Source of the DNA: Cryptomeria japonica
Lineage: Eukaryota > Streptophyta > Pinopsida > Cupressales > Cupressaceae
Length of the DNA: 64,000 nucleotides
Assembly (NCBI RefSeq): GCF_030272615.1
Contig: NC_081405.1
Span: 612,061,065 to 612,125,064, forward strand
Reading direction: 5' to 3'
Position 1 is the first letter of the stretch; the number at the start of each line of letters is the position of its first letter. Shown here piece after piece: positions 23,839 through 35,400 of this stretch. The notes beneath the pieces were generated by a model. The model made no database searches. It was not told where the DNA came from and was given only the letters and a program-made list of their open reading frames with translations. The translations under genes were made by a program, and so were the position numbers.

Positions 23839-24440
23839 GCGCCCAGGGTAGCCAGGTGGGCGCCAAAATCAACCCATCATGGAATTTTTCAAAAGTATGA
23901 AAATCCCTCCCAAAGGCAAAAAGGTGCCCTAGTCTTGGATAGGGCGCCAAAATTGGTGATGCATGGAAAATGGTGAAGGTCATGAATTCCATGCCTTATG
24001 AAAAATTGCGCCCATGTCTTTGATCAAGGCGCTAAATAAGGGGCATCAAGGAAAATACGAGATGAAAGAAATTCCACCACAAAGTTGAAATTGCGCCTTA
24101 GGAAGAGATAGGGTGTCAAAATGGGGGGTTCTTGGAATTCAAGAAATGGATGGAATTCCATCTCCAATGCAAAATGGTGCCCATGGAGAGACTTAGGCGC
24201 CAAAACCACAATCCCATAGAGAATGCCAAAAACCTCAAATTCCTTCCTCCTAGTAAAATTCCGCCCTAAGACAAGGAAGGGTGCCAAAATTGATGTTGCA
24301 TGGAAAAATGTTGAAGTTAGGAATTCCTTGCCTTGGGGAGAATTGCGCCTAAGGAAGGTACTAGGGCACCAAAACTTGATGGTCATGGAAAACTTCAAAA
24401 TCACAAAATTCCTTACCAATGTAGAATCGTTACCCAAGTC
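23839..24440 (+). repeat. GCGCC hairpin array, about 84 bp period
   Basis: Seven clear units have a GCGCC or GTGCCC arm, a 12-15 base loop and a GGGCGCC-like arm followed by AAAAT. Starts are about 23839, 23921, 24006, 24091, 24175, 24259 and 24341, with a weak eighth near 24427. Spacing is 82-86. Between hairpins, GGAATTC and AATTCC-type motifs recur. Unit A6 holds the same kind of array in the opposite orientation. Confidence 0.8.
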
Positions 24441-25385
24441 CAAAGGCAAGTGCCCAAGTCAAGGTATCAAGGAAGAGGATGGAAAGGATGAATTTCCTCC
24501 ATCAAAGTCAAAATTCCATGCCCAGTTAGGAAGTTGAAGAAAATTTTTCTAAGGCATGGAAATAATGAAATTCCTTCACCAAGCTGGATTCCACGTTCAA
24601 GTCAAAGAATGAAGAGAAATTGTCTAAGGCATGAAAATCCAAGGGTCAAGGAGGAATGGAAAAGCAAAAATCCCCTCGGGAGTTTTTTAGAAAAATCCAT
24701 TTTAAGACACCAAATCTCGTCTGAATTTCAAAATTTTTGCAAATTTGGATTCGTAGGAGAATTTTCTATCTCCTCAACCAAAACCCAATTTTGTGGAAGA
24801 TCCCTAAAAAATAGGAGATGGTGGAAAATTGTTGAAAATCTCCTCCAAAGCAAGGAAACTTCGAAAAAATTAATGAAAATTCTTCATGGATCAAATTCTT
24901 CTCTCTTGAAGTTTTCTCTCTCCAGGGGTTTCTCGCTAAGTGGTAGTTGGGTCAACGCATGTTGAGTCAATGGAGCATCTTCTGCATGCAGCCGTCACGT
25001 GAAGGCATAGTGGCGACGTATTTATTGTTGGAATATTTTGACTAAGCGGTGGCCCGATCAGTGCATGTTGAGTGCATGAAGAATCTTTTGCATGCAATCG
25101 CCATATTTATGGTTTTATGACAGATTCCTTCCACATGTCGTCGTCACATGAAGGAATGATGGGCATTTATTTCTGCATGGGGAATATTCATTGTATGTTG
25201 GGCAAATTTGATGTAATGGGGTGTGCATTTAATGCACAAATGGATGCCATTTTTGGGCTTATCTGAATTGATTATATATGGGTTTCATGGGTATTGATTG
25301 TTGATTCCCACCTTGTTGCATCGAGTGGAGAATCTTTTGCGGAAAACCCCAATTAGGGTTTTGCATGTAGCCAAGGCCAGAAGCC

Positions 25386-25393
25386 TATATAAG
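25386..25393 (+). promoter_or_regulatory. TATA box of unit A5
   Basis: CCTATATAAGGGGG, followed by CCCCTCATTTGTAAAAGG, lies about 780 bases before the CAACA end. The corresponding sequence in unit A3 is on the minus strand near 58900 (CCTATATAAAGGGG). The context resembles a plant LTR promoter. Confidence 0.6.
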
Positions 25394-26463
25394 GGGGTGA
25401 CCCCCCTCATTTGTAAAAGGGGGAGACTTGTATGAAATTGTTGCGATAAGTTTTGAGATAATAACAGTGAAACATTGTTCTTTGATGGTGTCCACTTAAG
25501 TTTTTTTTCAAAGCTTGCTTGTAGTAGTATAGTGTTTTGATTTCAATGGAAAATGTAATGGTGTTCGATGAATTTCCATGGTTCATACTTTTTGCATCTT
25601 GCTGATTGTAAGTTGCAGCGTAAAGTTAGTCTGAGCCCCTAAATTTTTGCTAAGTTCGATTGTGGATAGTCGTTTGGATTGCGCCATTTTGGGTATTCAA
25701 ATGCACTTTCTCGATTTGAAAATCCTCTAACATCCCCAGAAGATTGCACCGGTTCTTGTGGAGTTGTAGTTGATATTGGCAAAGTAGAGCTTGGTTTATT
25801 TGGAATTTGTCCACCAGAGCATAATTCATTGATATCATTGCCCTTAGGAGTAGATGTAGATCCTCTAACCCTTTCCCCTTTAGTTTTAGTTGATTTTGAA
25901 GCAGAAACATCATAGAATCGCCATATCCGATGATGAAGTTCCAAGCCACAGTGAAGAAGTGAAAGAATGATCCAAACGTAAGGCCCCTTGGATTACCAGC
26001 AATCACATCCGCCAACTGAGTCACGTCCGTTGCATGAAGGAACCTTGGAGTTAGCCATTTGAACTTTCCGCAATCTTAGCATATGGTTAAACTTTGATCA
26101 AGAGAGAGTGAAGTGACCATTGGTAACTTAATTTTGTGTTAGACGTAGTCATAAAAAACACGTCAACAATGTTGACGTTCGTTTCACCCCAAACTGACTA
26201 GATTTTTCAACTACCTCCAAAACTCGCCTCGAAAAATGTGACCTCAAACCAATTTGACCCAAAATTTCAATTGCTTGGATTTTGACAAAACAATAGTCGA
26301 TATTAGGGTTTTTTGACAATGTGGATGCGATGGTGATGCTTGTTGTGCTCCAAAAGTAATAAAAAATTCACCCACCACTAGATCCACAAAAGAACAAATT
26401 TGTGACCCTGCAATGCTTTTGAGCAAAGAAAACTTTCAAAGCCTGAGAAGGGGCTTGTTGTAT

Positions 26464-26480
26464 CCATGCTTTGATGCCAT
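26464..26480 (-). other. Primer binding site of the Copia element
   Basis: The minus strand reads ATGGCATCAAAGCATGG directly after ATCAAC, close to the TGGTATCAAAGC form complementary to the 3' end of plant initiator tRNA-Met. It fixes the end of the 5' LTR to its right and the orientation of the decayed Copia element. Confidence 0.6.
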
Positions 26481-26743
26481 GTTGATTTTGCAACACAAGC
26501 ACTTGCAAGATCAAACAACAAACAAGAACACCTTCCACAAAGGAGAGCTGCACACATGAATGTTGTATTACTCAAAAGCAAAGAATACAAAATGACTTAC
26601 AATTGTACAATGGGCTGCTTATAAAGAAAGCGTAGAGTTAAATTTAGGAGAACTAAAGTGCAAGCATGAGGGGCTAAATAAAGCTCAACTCTAGTTTTTG
26701 ACTTTAAGCAAAAAAGCAACTAATAGCTAAATATGCTCCAACA
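26480..26743 (-). mobile_element. 5' LTR of the decayed Copia element
   Basis: On the minus strand the LTR starts TGTTGGAGCATATTTAGC and ends AAATCAACA at the primer site. CTTTATAAGC (26617-26626) is a TATA box in the expected place. It inserted into family B copy 2, which resumes at 26744. I found no matching 3' LTR near 19600-20300, so the left end of this Copia element has been lost. Confidence 0.6.
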
Positions 26744-27212
26744 ATTTTTAGCAAAAGTGATTTGTGAACAATTCGCCTAATTTCCAAGTTTTTCAAGTGC
26801 TGAAGTGAGCTCAGTTAGCTTTGGTGAGCCTAGTGTGTTTGAGGTGATTTGGTTGGCCATACCCTTGAAAATTTGCTGTATAAATCTATTGCAGGTATAA
26901 GGGTTTGTTAGAATAATATTTACCATTTATTAGGACACCATAATGCTCCCTTATAGGCCATGTTGAGGTCTGAAGTGAAATATCCTAAAGATGCTGGTCA
27001 TACAGCATAGTACAAGCCATACAATGCTATAGAAGTGGGAAATGCGAGGGTGAAATGCCTAGCTATTGGGCAGTCAGTTTGTTGTTTGGGAGGTGCCAAG
27101 ACCTCACTTATCTTCTCCAAACATCTTAGGCATGATAATCTTGCATTTTGGTGAGGTTATAATACATTAATGTGGTTGTACCTACTGTATCAATGTCACT
27201 TTCAGATCTGTA
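26744..27212 (+). repeat. Family B repeat, copy 2, first segment
   Basis: Aligns with 4630-4788 and 5481-5818 of copy 1 and then with 16447-16500. It shows the uninterrupted hAT target (GAGGTTATAATACATTAATG). It stops at CTGTA, the target duplication of the element at 27213-31006. Confidence 0.7.
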
Positions 27213-27555
27213 TGTTGTCAGCATAAATCGCCTATTGTTATGTTTGATAATATTTGTTATCCGACAAGGTATTAATTAATTGTATTGAGTGGGTTGTCTG
27301 TCTCGGGTACTTATGTGCCGGTTGGTTGACGGTTGTGTACCTCCCGGCAACCGTCGGGTCCTTTAAATATGTAGTGTACTGTCAAGGAAGGGGGACGGTA
27401 TTGTTGGATCTTTGTAATCCTTGGTCGACCATCTATGGTCTTCTCTGTAATGATTGCATGTGCGAATAAAGATATATTTTATTGTCGTGTCTGGTATGCA
27501 TTGTCATGTACATTGTTATTTTCTATATTTAATTTACCAATTGTACCAGCAAACA
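27213..27555 (+). repeat. Putative 5' LTR of the gag-protease element
   Basis: It runs from TGTTGTCAGC to CCAGCAAACA, 343 bases. It contains CCTTTAAATATGTAG as a TATA-like element and GCGAATAAAGATA as a polyadenylation signal. The primer site lies immediately downstream. No copy of it is found before 31006. Confidence 0.6.
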
Positions 27556-27556
27556 T

Positions 27557-27571
27557 TTTGGTGCCGTTGCC
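27557..27571 (+). other. Primer binding site (TGGTGCC type)
   Basis: TTTGGTGCCGTTGCC follows the LTR end. TGGTGCCGTTGCC-type sites are usual in Athila/Tat-related and other plant Gypsy elements, where a tRNA other than initiator Met primes synthesis. The exact tRNA is not assigned here. Confidence 0.65.
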
Positions 27572-27715
27572 TTAAAAGAAATCGGGTCAGCCTTGAGTGA
27601 TTCATGTCCGTATATCCCATCAATGGTGAGAAGAGGCCACATGGTGGTCAAGACCAAGCAATTAGGTGATTTGTCGACCCTCGGCCGGAGGGAGCACAAA
27701 GACGAGTCGAAGCCT

Positions 27716-27963
27716 GAAAGTACTCAGAGTGTTGGGACGCTGGAGGTGGACATGTAGAGGACGTGCGCGTGTCTGAGAGTGCAAGGAAAGCACCGCAACG
27801 TAGCAGGCGGAACAGTTCACTCAGGTCCGACACACTTGGAAGTACTCAAAGTGTTGGGGACGTTGAAGGTGGACGTGTAGAGGACGCCTGTGTGGCCGAG
27901 AGTGCAAGGAAAGCATCGAAACGTAGCGGTCAAAATAGTCCACCCAAGTCCGGGACTCACGGC
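27716..27963 (+). repeat. Tandem duplication of about 123 bp in the gag leader
   Basis: Two copies share GAAAGTACTCAGAGTGTTGG, GTAGAGGACG and GAGAGTGCAAGGAAAGCA. In one frame both encode a STQSVG ... VSESARKAPQRS-type peptide. The copies begin near 27716 and 27841. This expands the N-terminal side of gag. Confidence 0.65.
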
Positions 27964-27995
27964 GAATACACACGTACCTTCTGAGTGAAAACAAT

Positions 27996-29235
27996 GTTGA
28001 ATACCTAGGAGAAGCAGAAACTATCGAAGTTCACGGGAGACGGGTCGGAGGACCTGGTACGACATTGCAAAACATGCATAACCATTTGGGAGGCAAATGA
28101 CCAAGATGACAGGGACTACTGGTTGAAGGCATTTCCCGTCACCCTTTGGGGGATCGCCATTGATTGGTACACAGACCTCGATGTCGAGCACAAGATGAGA
28201 CGGAGTGATCTGAAGAGGGCGTTCCAGGAGGAATTCAAACTCTTGAGGAATGATAATGAGATCGTGGCCGAGATCTACAATACCAAGCAAGGCAAAAATG
28301 AGAGTGTACGTGCTTACAACCGTAGGCTCAAAGAACTATTGAACAAGATGGAGAACCAGCCAGCTGATGGGTTAAAGAAGAGGTGGTTCACGGAGGGATT
28401 GATACCCTCATTGCGCAAGAAGATGAAAGTAGTGCCTCCATCCACGTACGCCGATGCTTACAATCAGGCAATGGACATTGAGAGTGAAATCAAAACCTCC
28501 TCTCGAGAGAAGAGGAAGACCGACGATGATGAGAGCACCGAAGGCAGCAATGACGAAGAATCCAAAACTGTACGAGCCCTTCAACGGGATATGTTGAGAA
28601 TGCTGAAAGAATTGAAGGCTGAGAAAGGAACCAACAGAGAAGGTAATGAACTATGGTGTACTGAGTGCAAAAGTGAGGGGCACACGAAAGATAATTGTCC
28701 TAGAAATAAGTTTTGTGAGATTTGCCAAGTGCTAGGACATTCAATCAAGGAGTGCCTGTACAATTTGAAGATGAGAAGTACACAAGTACTCTTCACACAG
28801 GGAGAGTCCAGCCCATCGAAATCACAAAATGTATCGCTAAGCGGTTATGAAAATCAACGAGGGCGGAACTAAATATAGTACGACCCCAGAGGACGTCCTA
28901 TCATACAGTGTCGACAATGTAGTGAATGGGGACACTTTGCGAGACATTGCCATAACAAGAAAGACAACATACAATTATTGTGCAAATGGTGTGGACTAGG
29001 TGACCATGAAGACACCAACTGCCTGAATCAGAAGGGTATTAATATGCTGGATGTGGAGGAACAAGATGACGCAGTTTTTGCAATCACGAGAGCACAAACA
29101 AAGAAAGCGATGTATTCAAACTCTGGTACGGAAAAGGAACAAGCCGAAGTAGAACAAGTGTTGGCGAAGGAACGAGTAACTTCCAATGGAACTGCAAGTA
29201 TGTCATTGCGGGAGTTAGAGAAGAACATAGTCTGA
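27996..29235 (+). pseudogene. Retroelement gag with four zinc knuckles
   Basis: The capsid part begins near KLSKFTGDGSEDLVRHCKTC and continues with AFPVTLWGIAIDWYTDL, VAEIYNTKQGKNESV and YNRRLKELL, typical of plant Gypsy gag. Four CX2CX4HX4C knuckles follow: CTECKSEGHTKDNC, CEICQVLGHSIKEC, CRQCSEWGHFARHC and CKWCGLGDHEDTNC. Nucleocapsids usually have one or two. Stops TAA and TAG near 28870-28878 separate the knuckle pairs, and TGA-TAG near 29233 closes the frame, so it is disabled or would need readthrough. Confidence 0.8.
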
Positions 29236-29265
29236 TAGGTGCTATAAACAACCGTACCCATCAAG

Positions 29266-29751
29266 GTGGCAGACCTTCTTCAAACTATGCCGCAACTGAG
29301 AATGGCAATTGTCAACACAGTCATCCAGAAACAATGTAAGCCACACGAGGAGGAACTAATGGGAAAACCATCACCGGAAGGGGATGAGTCTAGTGATCCA
29401 ATGTTGCTGACGGTGAGCATCGAGAGGAAGCCGACGGTCGTTGAGATGGAAATAATGGGGAAGAAGTTGACAAACACCATTGTCGATGAAGGCTCGGGAG
29501 TAAACGTACTACCAAAAGACACGTGGAAATGTCTGGGGAAGCCGAATCTTTGGCCGCCAACCTTCCACTTGGTAGGTGCCGACCAGCACGCCATCCAGCC
29601 GTTGAGAACATTGATGGCACAAAAAGTAATGATTGGGACACAACAATTTTTCTTGGACTTTGTAGTCATCCGGTTACAGAAGAAGGCGTACGATGCATTC
29701 CTCGGGAGGGGATGGTTGCTTATTGCCAAGGCGAATCATAACTGGAAGTGA
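29266..29751 (+). pseudogene. Retroelement aspartic protease
   Basis: A retropepsin-like segment reads MGKKLTNTIVDEGSGVNVLP, where plant Gypsy proteases usually have DGGSG or DSGSG. It is followed by FLDFVVIRLQ and AFLGRGWL, corresponding to the flap and ILGRPWL regions. It continues to NHNWK and then TGA, probably a mutated Trp codon. In intact elements this enzyme cuts the gag-pol precursor. The open frame after it (29797-30018) is acidic and not polymerase. Confidence 0.7.
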
Positions 29752-30029
29752 AACACACTCTCGATCGAGAGTGACGGGAGGAAGCAAGTCATTGACTTGA
29801 GGAACCAGGTGGTGAGTGAAGAACTGGCACTCTCAAACTCTGAGTCTGAGGGTGGAGAGCTAGGTATGGACAGAGGGAGGAAAGGCATGAAACCCAACGA
29901 TGAAGTGGTGCTCGAATTGGAAGATTGCTTTGAGGATGGGACGAGTTCTCTAAATGGTTTATTTCACTGGCAGATGGAGGATTATGAAGTCTTCCACCCC
30001 GACTGTAACATGCTATAGATTGGTGAAAT

Positions 30030-31006
30030 TGAGGAAGTGCAAAGTCCAATAGGCTCGAAGGAATTGTATGGGGTTAGGCCGTATGAGAAGGAGAAAAAAA
30101 GTTGCAGGAATAATGAAGCACGTCATCTGTATGCTATAGGGGGGTTGTATGAGAGAAGGCTGTACAAGTTGAAAGCACATCATCCGTACAACAAATCAGT
30201 ACAGAATTTGGAAGCACACCATTTACCTCAAAAGGATCCGTACGCCCTGCGGAATACTACCCAAACAAGGAGTAAAGACTTGGGGTTAGAAGAGTTCCGT
30301 ACCACAAATCTGCAAAATCCGTACAGAGGTGAAATTCACAAAAAGCCACACAGACAAACCGTACATTGGCAGGGTCTGGGGTTGTACGAAGGGAATAAGG
30401 CTCAACCCGTACGAAGGAGACACAAAGGCAAGTAAAGACCAAGACGACATCACATCAAACTGCCAGGAGGAAATTACCACCGTACAGACATCAAACTGCC
30501 AGGAGGGAATCACTGTACGGACATCAAACCGCCATGAGGGAATCACCACCGTACGAACATCAAACCGCCATGAGGGAATCACCACCGTACGACCACCTTC
30601 TCCTTGCCACATACATCACCTCAAAACCGTACGTCCAACTGTATGACATAATTGTGGAATAATCGTACGACTTCATGATGGTCATTGCTTTGTATTGTAC
30701 GACTTTCAGCCCATTCCGTACGACATGGCAAGTTCATTCATCTCGTACGGTATCACAGGTACATTCATTCCGTACGACACCTAGTGCATCGTTCCTTACT
30801 GCCAATGCACATTTCGAAGTTCCAAGGAGTTATTGCCGTACGTCAATTCCGCCACGTACGGACAGATCATATTGTCCACACCGTACAGAGGATACTTCAT
30901 TTCATACGGACAAAGCCTATTGTCGATACCGTACGGCTAGAGCATTTCTTTTTCATCGTATGACAATGGTTGCATCCTGTACGGGAACTCCAATCAGCCG
31001 ACAACA
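30030..31006 (+). repeat. CCGTACG-rich 3' region with tandem units
   Basis: The motif CCGTACG, CGTACGG or CGTAC appears about thirty times in under 1 kb. At 30441-30595 it forms four tandem units of 33-36 bases, each containing ACATCAAACCGCCATGAGGG or a near version. Elsewhere it is spaced irregularly. The region replaces the polymerase genes expected between protease and 3' LTR. Short frames here are by-products of the repeats. Confidence 0.75.
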
Positions 31007-31011
31007 CTGTA

Positions 31012-31429
31012 CTAGGTTGAAAATTATTATTTGTCTATTATATTCTCTTTGCAGTGTGATTTGGTGAAGTTTGGGCATGTTTTGAAGAGATATTTCTACT
31101 TATTTTCATATTGGGTGTATTGACCAAGTGCTGGTGAGCTTTTTGGCATGTTTGCTTGCTGTTCAAGGCTTCAAGCCTATCGTAGCTTGCCAACAAAGCA
31201 TTACTGGATTATACCAGCATATTCCTCATCATTTACTTTAAGGTATATTGTTGATGTTGCAAGCTGGGTGGATTTGTTCATGTTTTTGGGCACTAATAGG
31301 GGTGTTTCAGAAGTTCTATTTTACATCAGCACTTATATGAGCAGTACTTTATCAGCATATTGTAACAATGATATACTTCTTTGGGCATGATTATATGTGA
31401 GCTAACATTGTGACACTTGATGATAGTAC
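31012..31429 (+). repeat. Family B repeat, copy 2, second segment
   Basis: Continues family B after the gag-protease insertion and aligns with 16500-16900. It ends in AGTAC, the target duplication of the next insertion. Confidence 0.7.
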
Positions 31430-32285
31430 TGTTGACGTGTATTTTGTACACAATCATACACAGAATAAAATACCCAAGGGTACCTTATCCTCTCTTGAAT
31501 AAAATCTCTAACTGCTGAAGATATCGCAAGAAGGATCAGTTAGGGTGACTTCAATGTTCTTTTAAGTAGGGTCTCTACGTGTGGATAAGCACCAGTGGAC
31601 GTTGTGATTGCTGTTTCATCAAGGGGTCTTACGCCAAATCCGAACTGCAGGAACAGGGTTTCCTAATACTAACAAGCTCTCAAAAAAGATCAAAAGAGTG
31701 GGGCTTGCAAGAGATAAAGTATAATCTAATCCTAAGAATGACTCAATGTGGACGAGACTTGGCAAGATTCTACCAACTTCAATATTGCCATAAAGTAACA
31801 ACTCAATTGAAATTGATGCGATCTTCTAAGGTAACAAATGATTTTTCAATTCATCAAGGATCATAGACACTACCACGAAGGCACATATCCAAGATACAAC
31901 AATGATTGAAAGTTTAAGTGATTCAAGTTGATCCAGTTGACCACGCAAGGCGTTCCTACAATCAGCAAGAAGCTAGTGGTTTGGAGAGTGAATCTCACCG
32001 ACGATCAAGTCCAACACTTTGTCCTTCAAACTAAAATACTATTTTGATTGAGAATGATTCAAGAAAGTGAACAACCATGAAGATAACCATAAGAATTGCA
32101 ATAAAACACCATAACTTCAATATTCTATTGATCTCAAAGCCATCATGAACAACAATTGTTTGAAATTCCTTCCTCAAAGCTCAATCTTGCTACAAATCAA
32201 ATTGCTAATTTCTAGTATCTCTCTAATTCTCTAATTTCTCCTTAATCTCTAGTTTTTTTAGTTACAAAATGAAAAGAAATGAGGG

Positions 32286-32296
32286 TATATATAGCA
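32286..32296 (-). promoter_or_regulatory. Second TATA box of unit A2
   Basis: The minus strand reads GCTATATATACCCTC. It lies after the open frame and about 860 bases before the CAACA end, at the position equivalent to the single TATA box in A1 and A5. AAACCCTAATTAGGG lies just upstream, as in A1. Confidence 0.55.
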
Positions 32297-32486
32297 TCCT
32301 CAATTACAATGAACGGTCCAGATCAGAAGAAGATCAATGGCCAAGATTATGACACCTAAACCCTAATTAGGGTTTTATTACAAAAGTTCCCCTTTTATTG
32401 CACAACATTAAATGCATAACCAAATATTAAATTTGGCACAAAAATCTAGGAGACATAGACCAATGACAATTAAGGTGCCACATCAT

Positions 32487-35400
32487 CTATAACAACCTCT
32501 CATCTAAAATCTTATTCCCTTTCCAATGCTCCTCCTTAGCATATGCAATGAATCTAGACACGATTCCTTCGATCTCAGCAATTGGAATCTCGGGAAGATT
32601 CTTCATTCGTTCTTCTAAGTGGATGACCTGATCAAATGCCTTGAGAAGAGCAGCGTCCCATTCAGGTTCAAGTTCCTTGGTCTTCTCAATCAAGAGCATG
32701 GTGGCAAACATCTGATCTCGTTGCTCATTTGTAATAACATTCTCCTCTTTGCAAAAGATGACCTTGACTCTATCTTCTAATTCTTGCAAATCCACATCTG
32801 TCTCAACTTCGATCCTCCTGCCAAGAATAGTACGTAGTACCTCAAACACTCTGTCCTGGATCGGGTGGATAACCTCCTCAACATGATTGCATCTAGTACT
32901 GATGTCCTCGAAGAGAACTTCCTTCATCTGGAGTAAAGTCGACCACTGAAGTAAACTATGAGGTCCTCCATCCATTATCTTTTCCTGTACTAGGACCTTC
33001 CTTGATGTTTGTCTGATTACTTGCAAGACAGGAATGATAACATCCTTAGTATGAGCAAAAGCAGCTACAGTTATCATCAAGTTGTGGATGACCTCAAGAA
33101 CTTGAATAGCTCGGTGAATGGTCTGCATCATCCTTGTTGCAAATTCAATAGCAACTGTATGGGATTTGTCAATCCATGAGCTCATAAGCTGAACCAAACT
33201 CCTTACTCTCTCTGCCTCGCCAACTGATTCAAGGGGAAGTGCCTGTGTAGGAGATACTGCTGGATCCTGACGTCTCAAAGGCTGATTGAGATGGCTAAAG
33301 TAGCCTCTCCAAGCACTGACCTCTCGCTCAAGCTTCCTATTCTTTTCCATTTCCTCCCTAAGCTTGTCCTTAAGTGCCTCAAATGAATCAGTGGCATCAT
33401 CTAACGTCTGCTCGGCTGTGGGTGGACCAAGCTCAAATGTCTCTACATCATATTCCTGTGCGAGGATCTCACCTTCATACTTGTCCACTGCCGGTGTAGC
33501 TATCTGCAATTTCCTGGATCCTGTCTCATCTCTGATCATCTTGGACATCTTAGTAGCCTTCCTCTTCTCTGTCATTTCTCGAGAATTTCCAACAAGGCTC
33601 TCTAAATCAATCACACTGTCCTCATCTTCGATCACAATCACCCTTGTAAGTCTTTCCTTTAACCAATCTGGGATGGCCGATCTTGTTTCTCTAACCTGTA
33701 TCTCATTGGGCAATGTTTCTTCTTCTCTGAGAGGAGACGTTACTTCATTATCTTCCTTATCTTCATGTATCTCATTAACTTGGAGAAACCCACTTGGTGA
33801 CCTTCGAGGTGCCTTTCCTTCTTTATCGTTCTGTACCATTGATTCCATAGACTCCTCTATCTCAAGTGTCCTCTTCTCAGGTCGAGAAGATGTGCCAGAT
33901 GAACGATCTCGGTTGGCCTCTTGCTTCTTCTTGGAAGATTCTCTTTTCTCAGGTCTCTCTTTCCTCTTCGAGCCTCTTGGATGGGGATTGCCCTCACTTA
34001 CACTTCGAAGGTTGCCTTCGCTTGCATTTCTGGGATTAGGATTACCCTCACTTACACTTGCTCCCCCTTCAACTGGTCTCTCTTCCAAAGTGAAAGTCAT
34101 AGATATGCCTTGCTCTCTCAACTTCTGATGCTGCACATCAACCCATCTGCGAGTACAAGACAAGACTGGAGCCATCAAAGCATCTAGATCCACAACCTCG
34201 GGTTCATTCCAATCTAGCCTCACTGATTTGCTTTCTCGATCATAAGATGATTGGAGATGTCTGCCATTGTCCTGAGCTTGGTCGGCCACTCTGTAAATCT
34301 TGCATTTCCTGATGAAGTCTAAAGGCAATCTAGAATGCATCTTTCTTTTCACTTCAAGGTCATCCAAGAGATTCATCACAAAGTCCTCTATCTGAAACTC
34401 ATGCTTATATTTTCTTCCGACTGTCTCCTCTATATACCCATATGGATCAAAGCTCTCTCTCAAGGCAAAGAATGAAAATGAATATAAAACTAACTCTTTC
34501 TCTGCATCATCCATGGCTAGAGCATTAGGACATACCTCAACTGAATTCCCTAATATGATAGGCACAGGAACTCCATTTCCGTGTCTGTGTCTGAATGCTT
34601 TCACATAAGCTGCCAACTGTCTTGTTACCTCAAGTAACACAATTCTGTCTGTCGGATATCTTGGCAACATGTAGGGGGGTGAAGGAGATCCATGAACTCT
34701 AATATATGTAAACTTCTAGAATTGGATGAACCAAGCACCGTACCTCTTCTCAAGCTCTTGTGCGTCCTGAGATAGCCGGTTGTGAATCCCGCCTTGCAAC
34801 GTCCTGGTGATGTTCATCGTGAATGTATCATTGACTAACTTGTAGTTACTCCCTGGCGGATGATGCAAGTGAACATAGGAATCACAAACTCTGACCTTGC
34901 CAGGTCCTCTTCCAATCACTCCTCTGTGAGGTAGTCCTGCATACTCAAAGCTCCTGATCAAGGCATATATGATGTATGAACTCATGTGGAAAGACTTGGT
35001 AGCCTTCAATCTCCTTAACTGTACGTCCAAGCAATGGCTAATCATTCTAGCCCAATGGATTGTTCCTTTTCCTTGAACTATCACTTGGATGAAGTAGAAC
35101 ATCCATTTCTCAAAATAGAAGGCTTGAGGAGCCCCTGTAACTCGGTTGAGTAATGTTATCAAATCTCTGTACTCCTCCTAGAAGTCGATCCTATGTGGTG
35201 TGTTCGGAATCTTGCTCAGGCGAGGACGACTCTTGAGTAACCAATTCTTGTTGATGATGCTCAAGCAAGTGTCTGGATCATCTTCATACATGGACCTGGC
35301 TCCTTCTATGCTTTTATAAATCATATCTTTATGTTCTGGCAAGTGAAGAGCTTCACTTATAGCCTCCTCTGAAAGATAAGCAAAAGTGTCTCCTTCCTTG

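Larger units (their letters stand above)
22898..26168 (+). mobile_element. Family A long LTR-like unit A5 (solo)
   Basis: Begins TGTTGTGACATTTTCAC and ends CATAAAAAACACGTCAACA. Flanks are ATGCT (22893-22897) and ATGTT (26169-26173), a 5 bp duplication with one change. It contains the head hairpin, an 84 bp periodic array, a TATA box at 25386-25393 and about 0.8 kb to the end. Its 3' half is shared with unit A3 (minus strand, 52321-52455 and 58685-59300) and unit A6, so these form one subfamily. There is one head and one tail, no internal region and no protein. It sits inside the leader of the minus-strand Copia element. Confidence 0.8.
27213..31006 (+). mobile_element. Gag-protease retroelement lacking polymerase
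   Basis: The insertion is bounded by CTGTA on both sides (27208-27212 and 31007-31011) and by uninterrupted family B sequence beyond. It starts TGTTGTCAGC and ends GCCGACAACA. The first 343 bases look like an LTR: TG start, CA end, a TATA-like TTTAAATATG, an AATAAA signal and an adjacent TTTGGTGCCGTTGCC primer site. Gag with four zinc knuckles and a protease follow. No reverse transcriptase, RNase H or integrase is present. I cannot find a second LTR copy at the 3' end, which is odd given the intact duplication. It would need another element's enzymes to move. Confidence 0.75.

Noticed and set aside
31619-31866. Short frames in the tail of unit A2
   Set aside because: They are located in the R-U5 part of an LTR-like unit, have no motif, and are not kept in A1 or A5.
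33364-34187. Plus-strand frames of 254 and 88 codons opposite the long minus-strand gene
   Set aside because: They are Ser/Leu-rich shadows of the real minus-strand frame, with no motif of their own.
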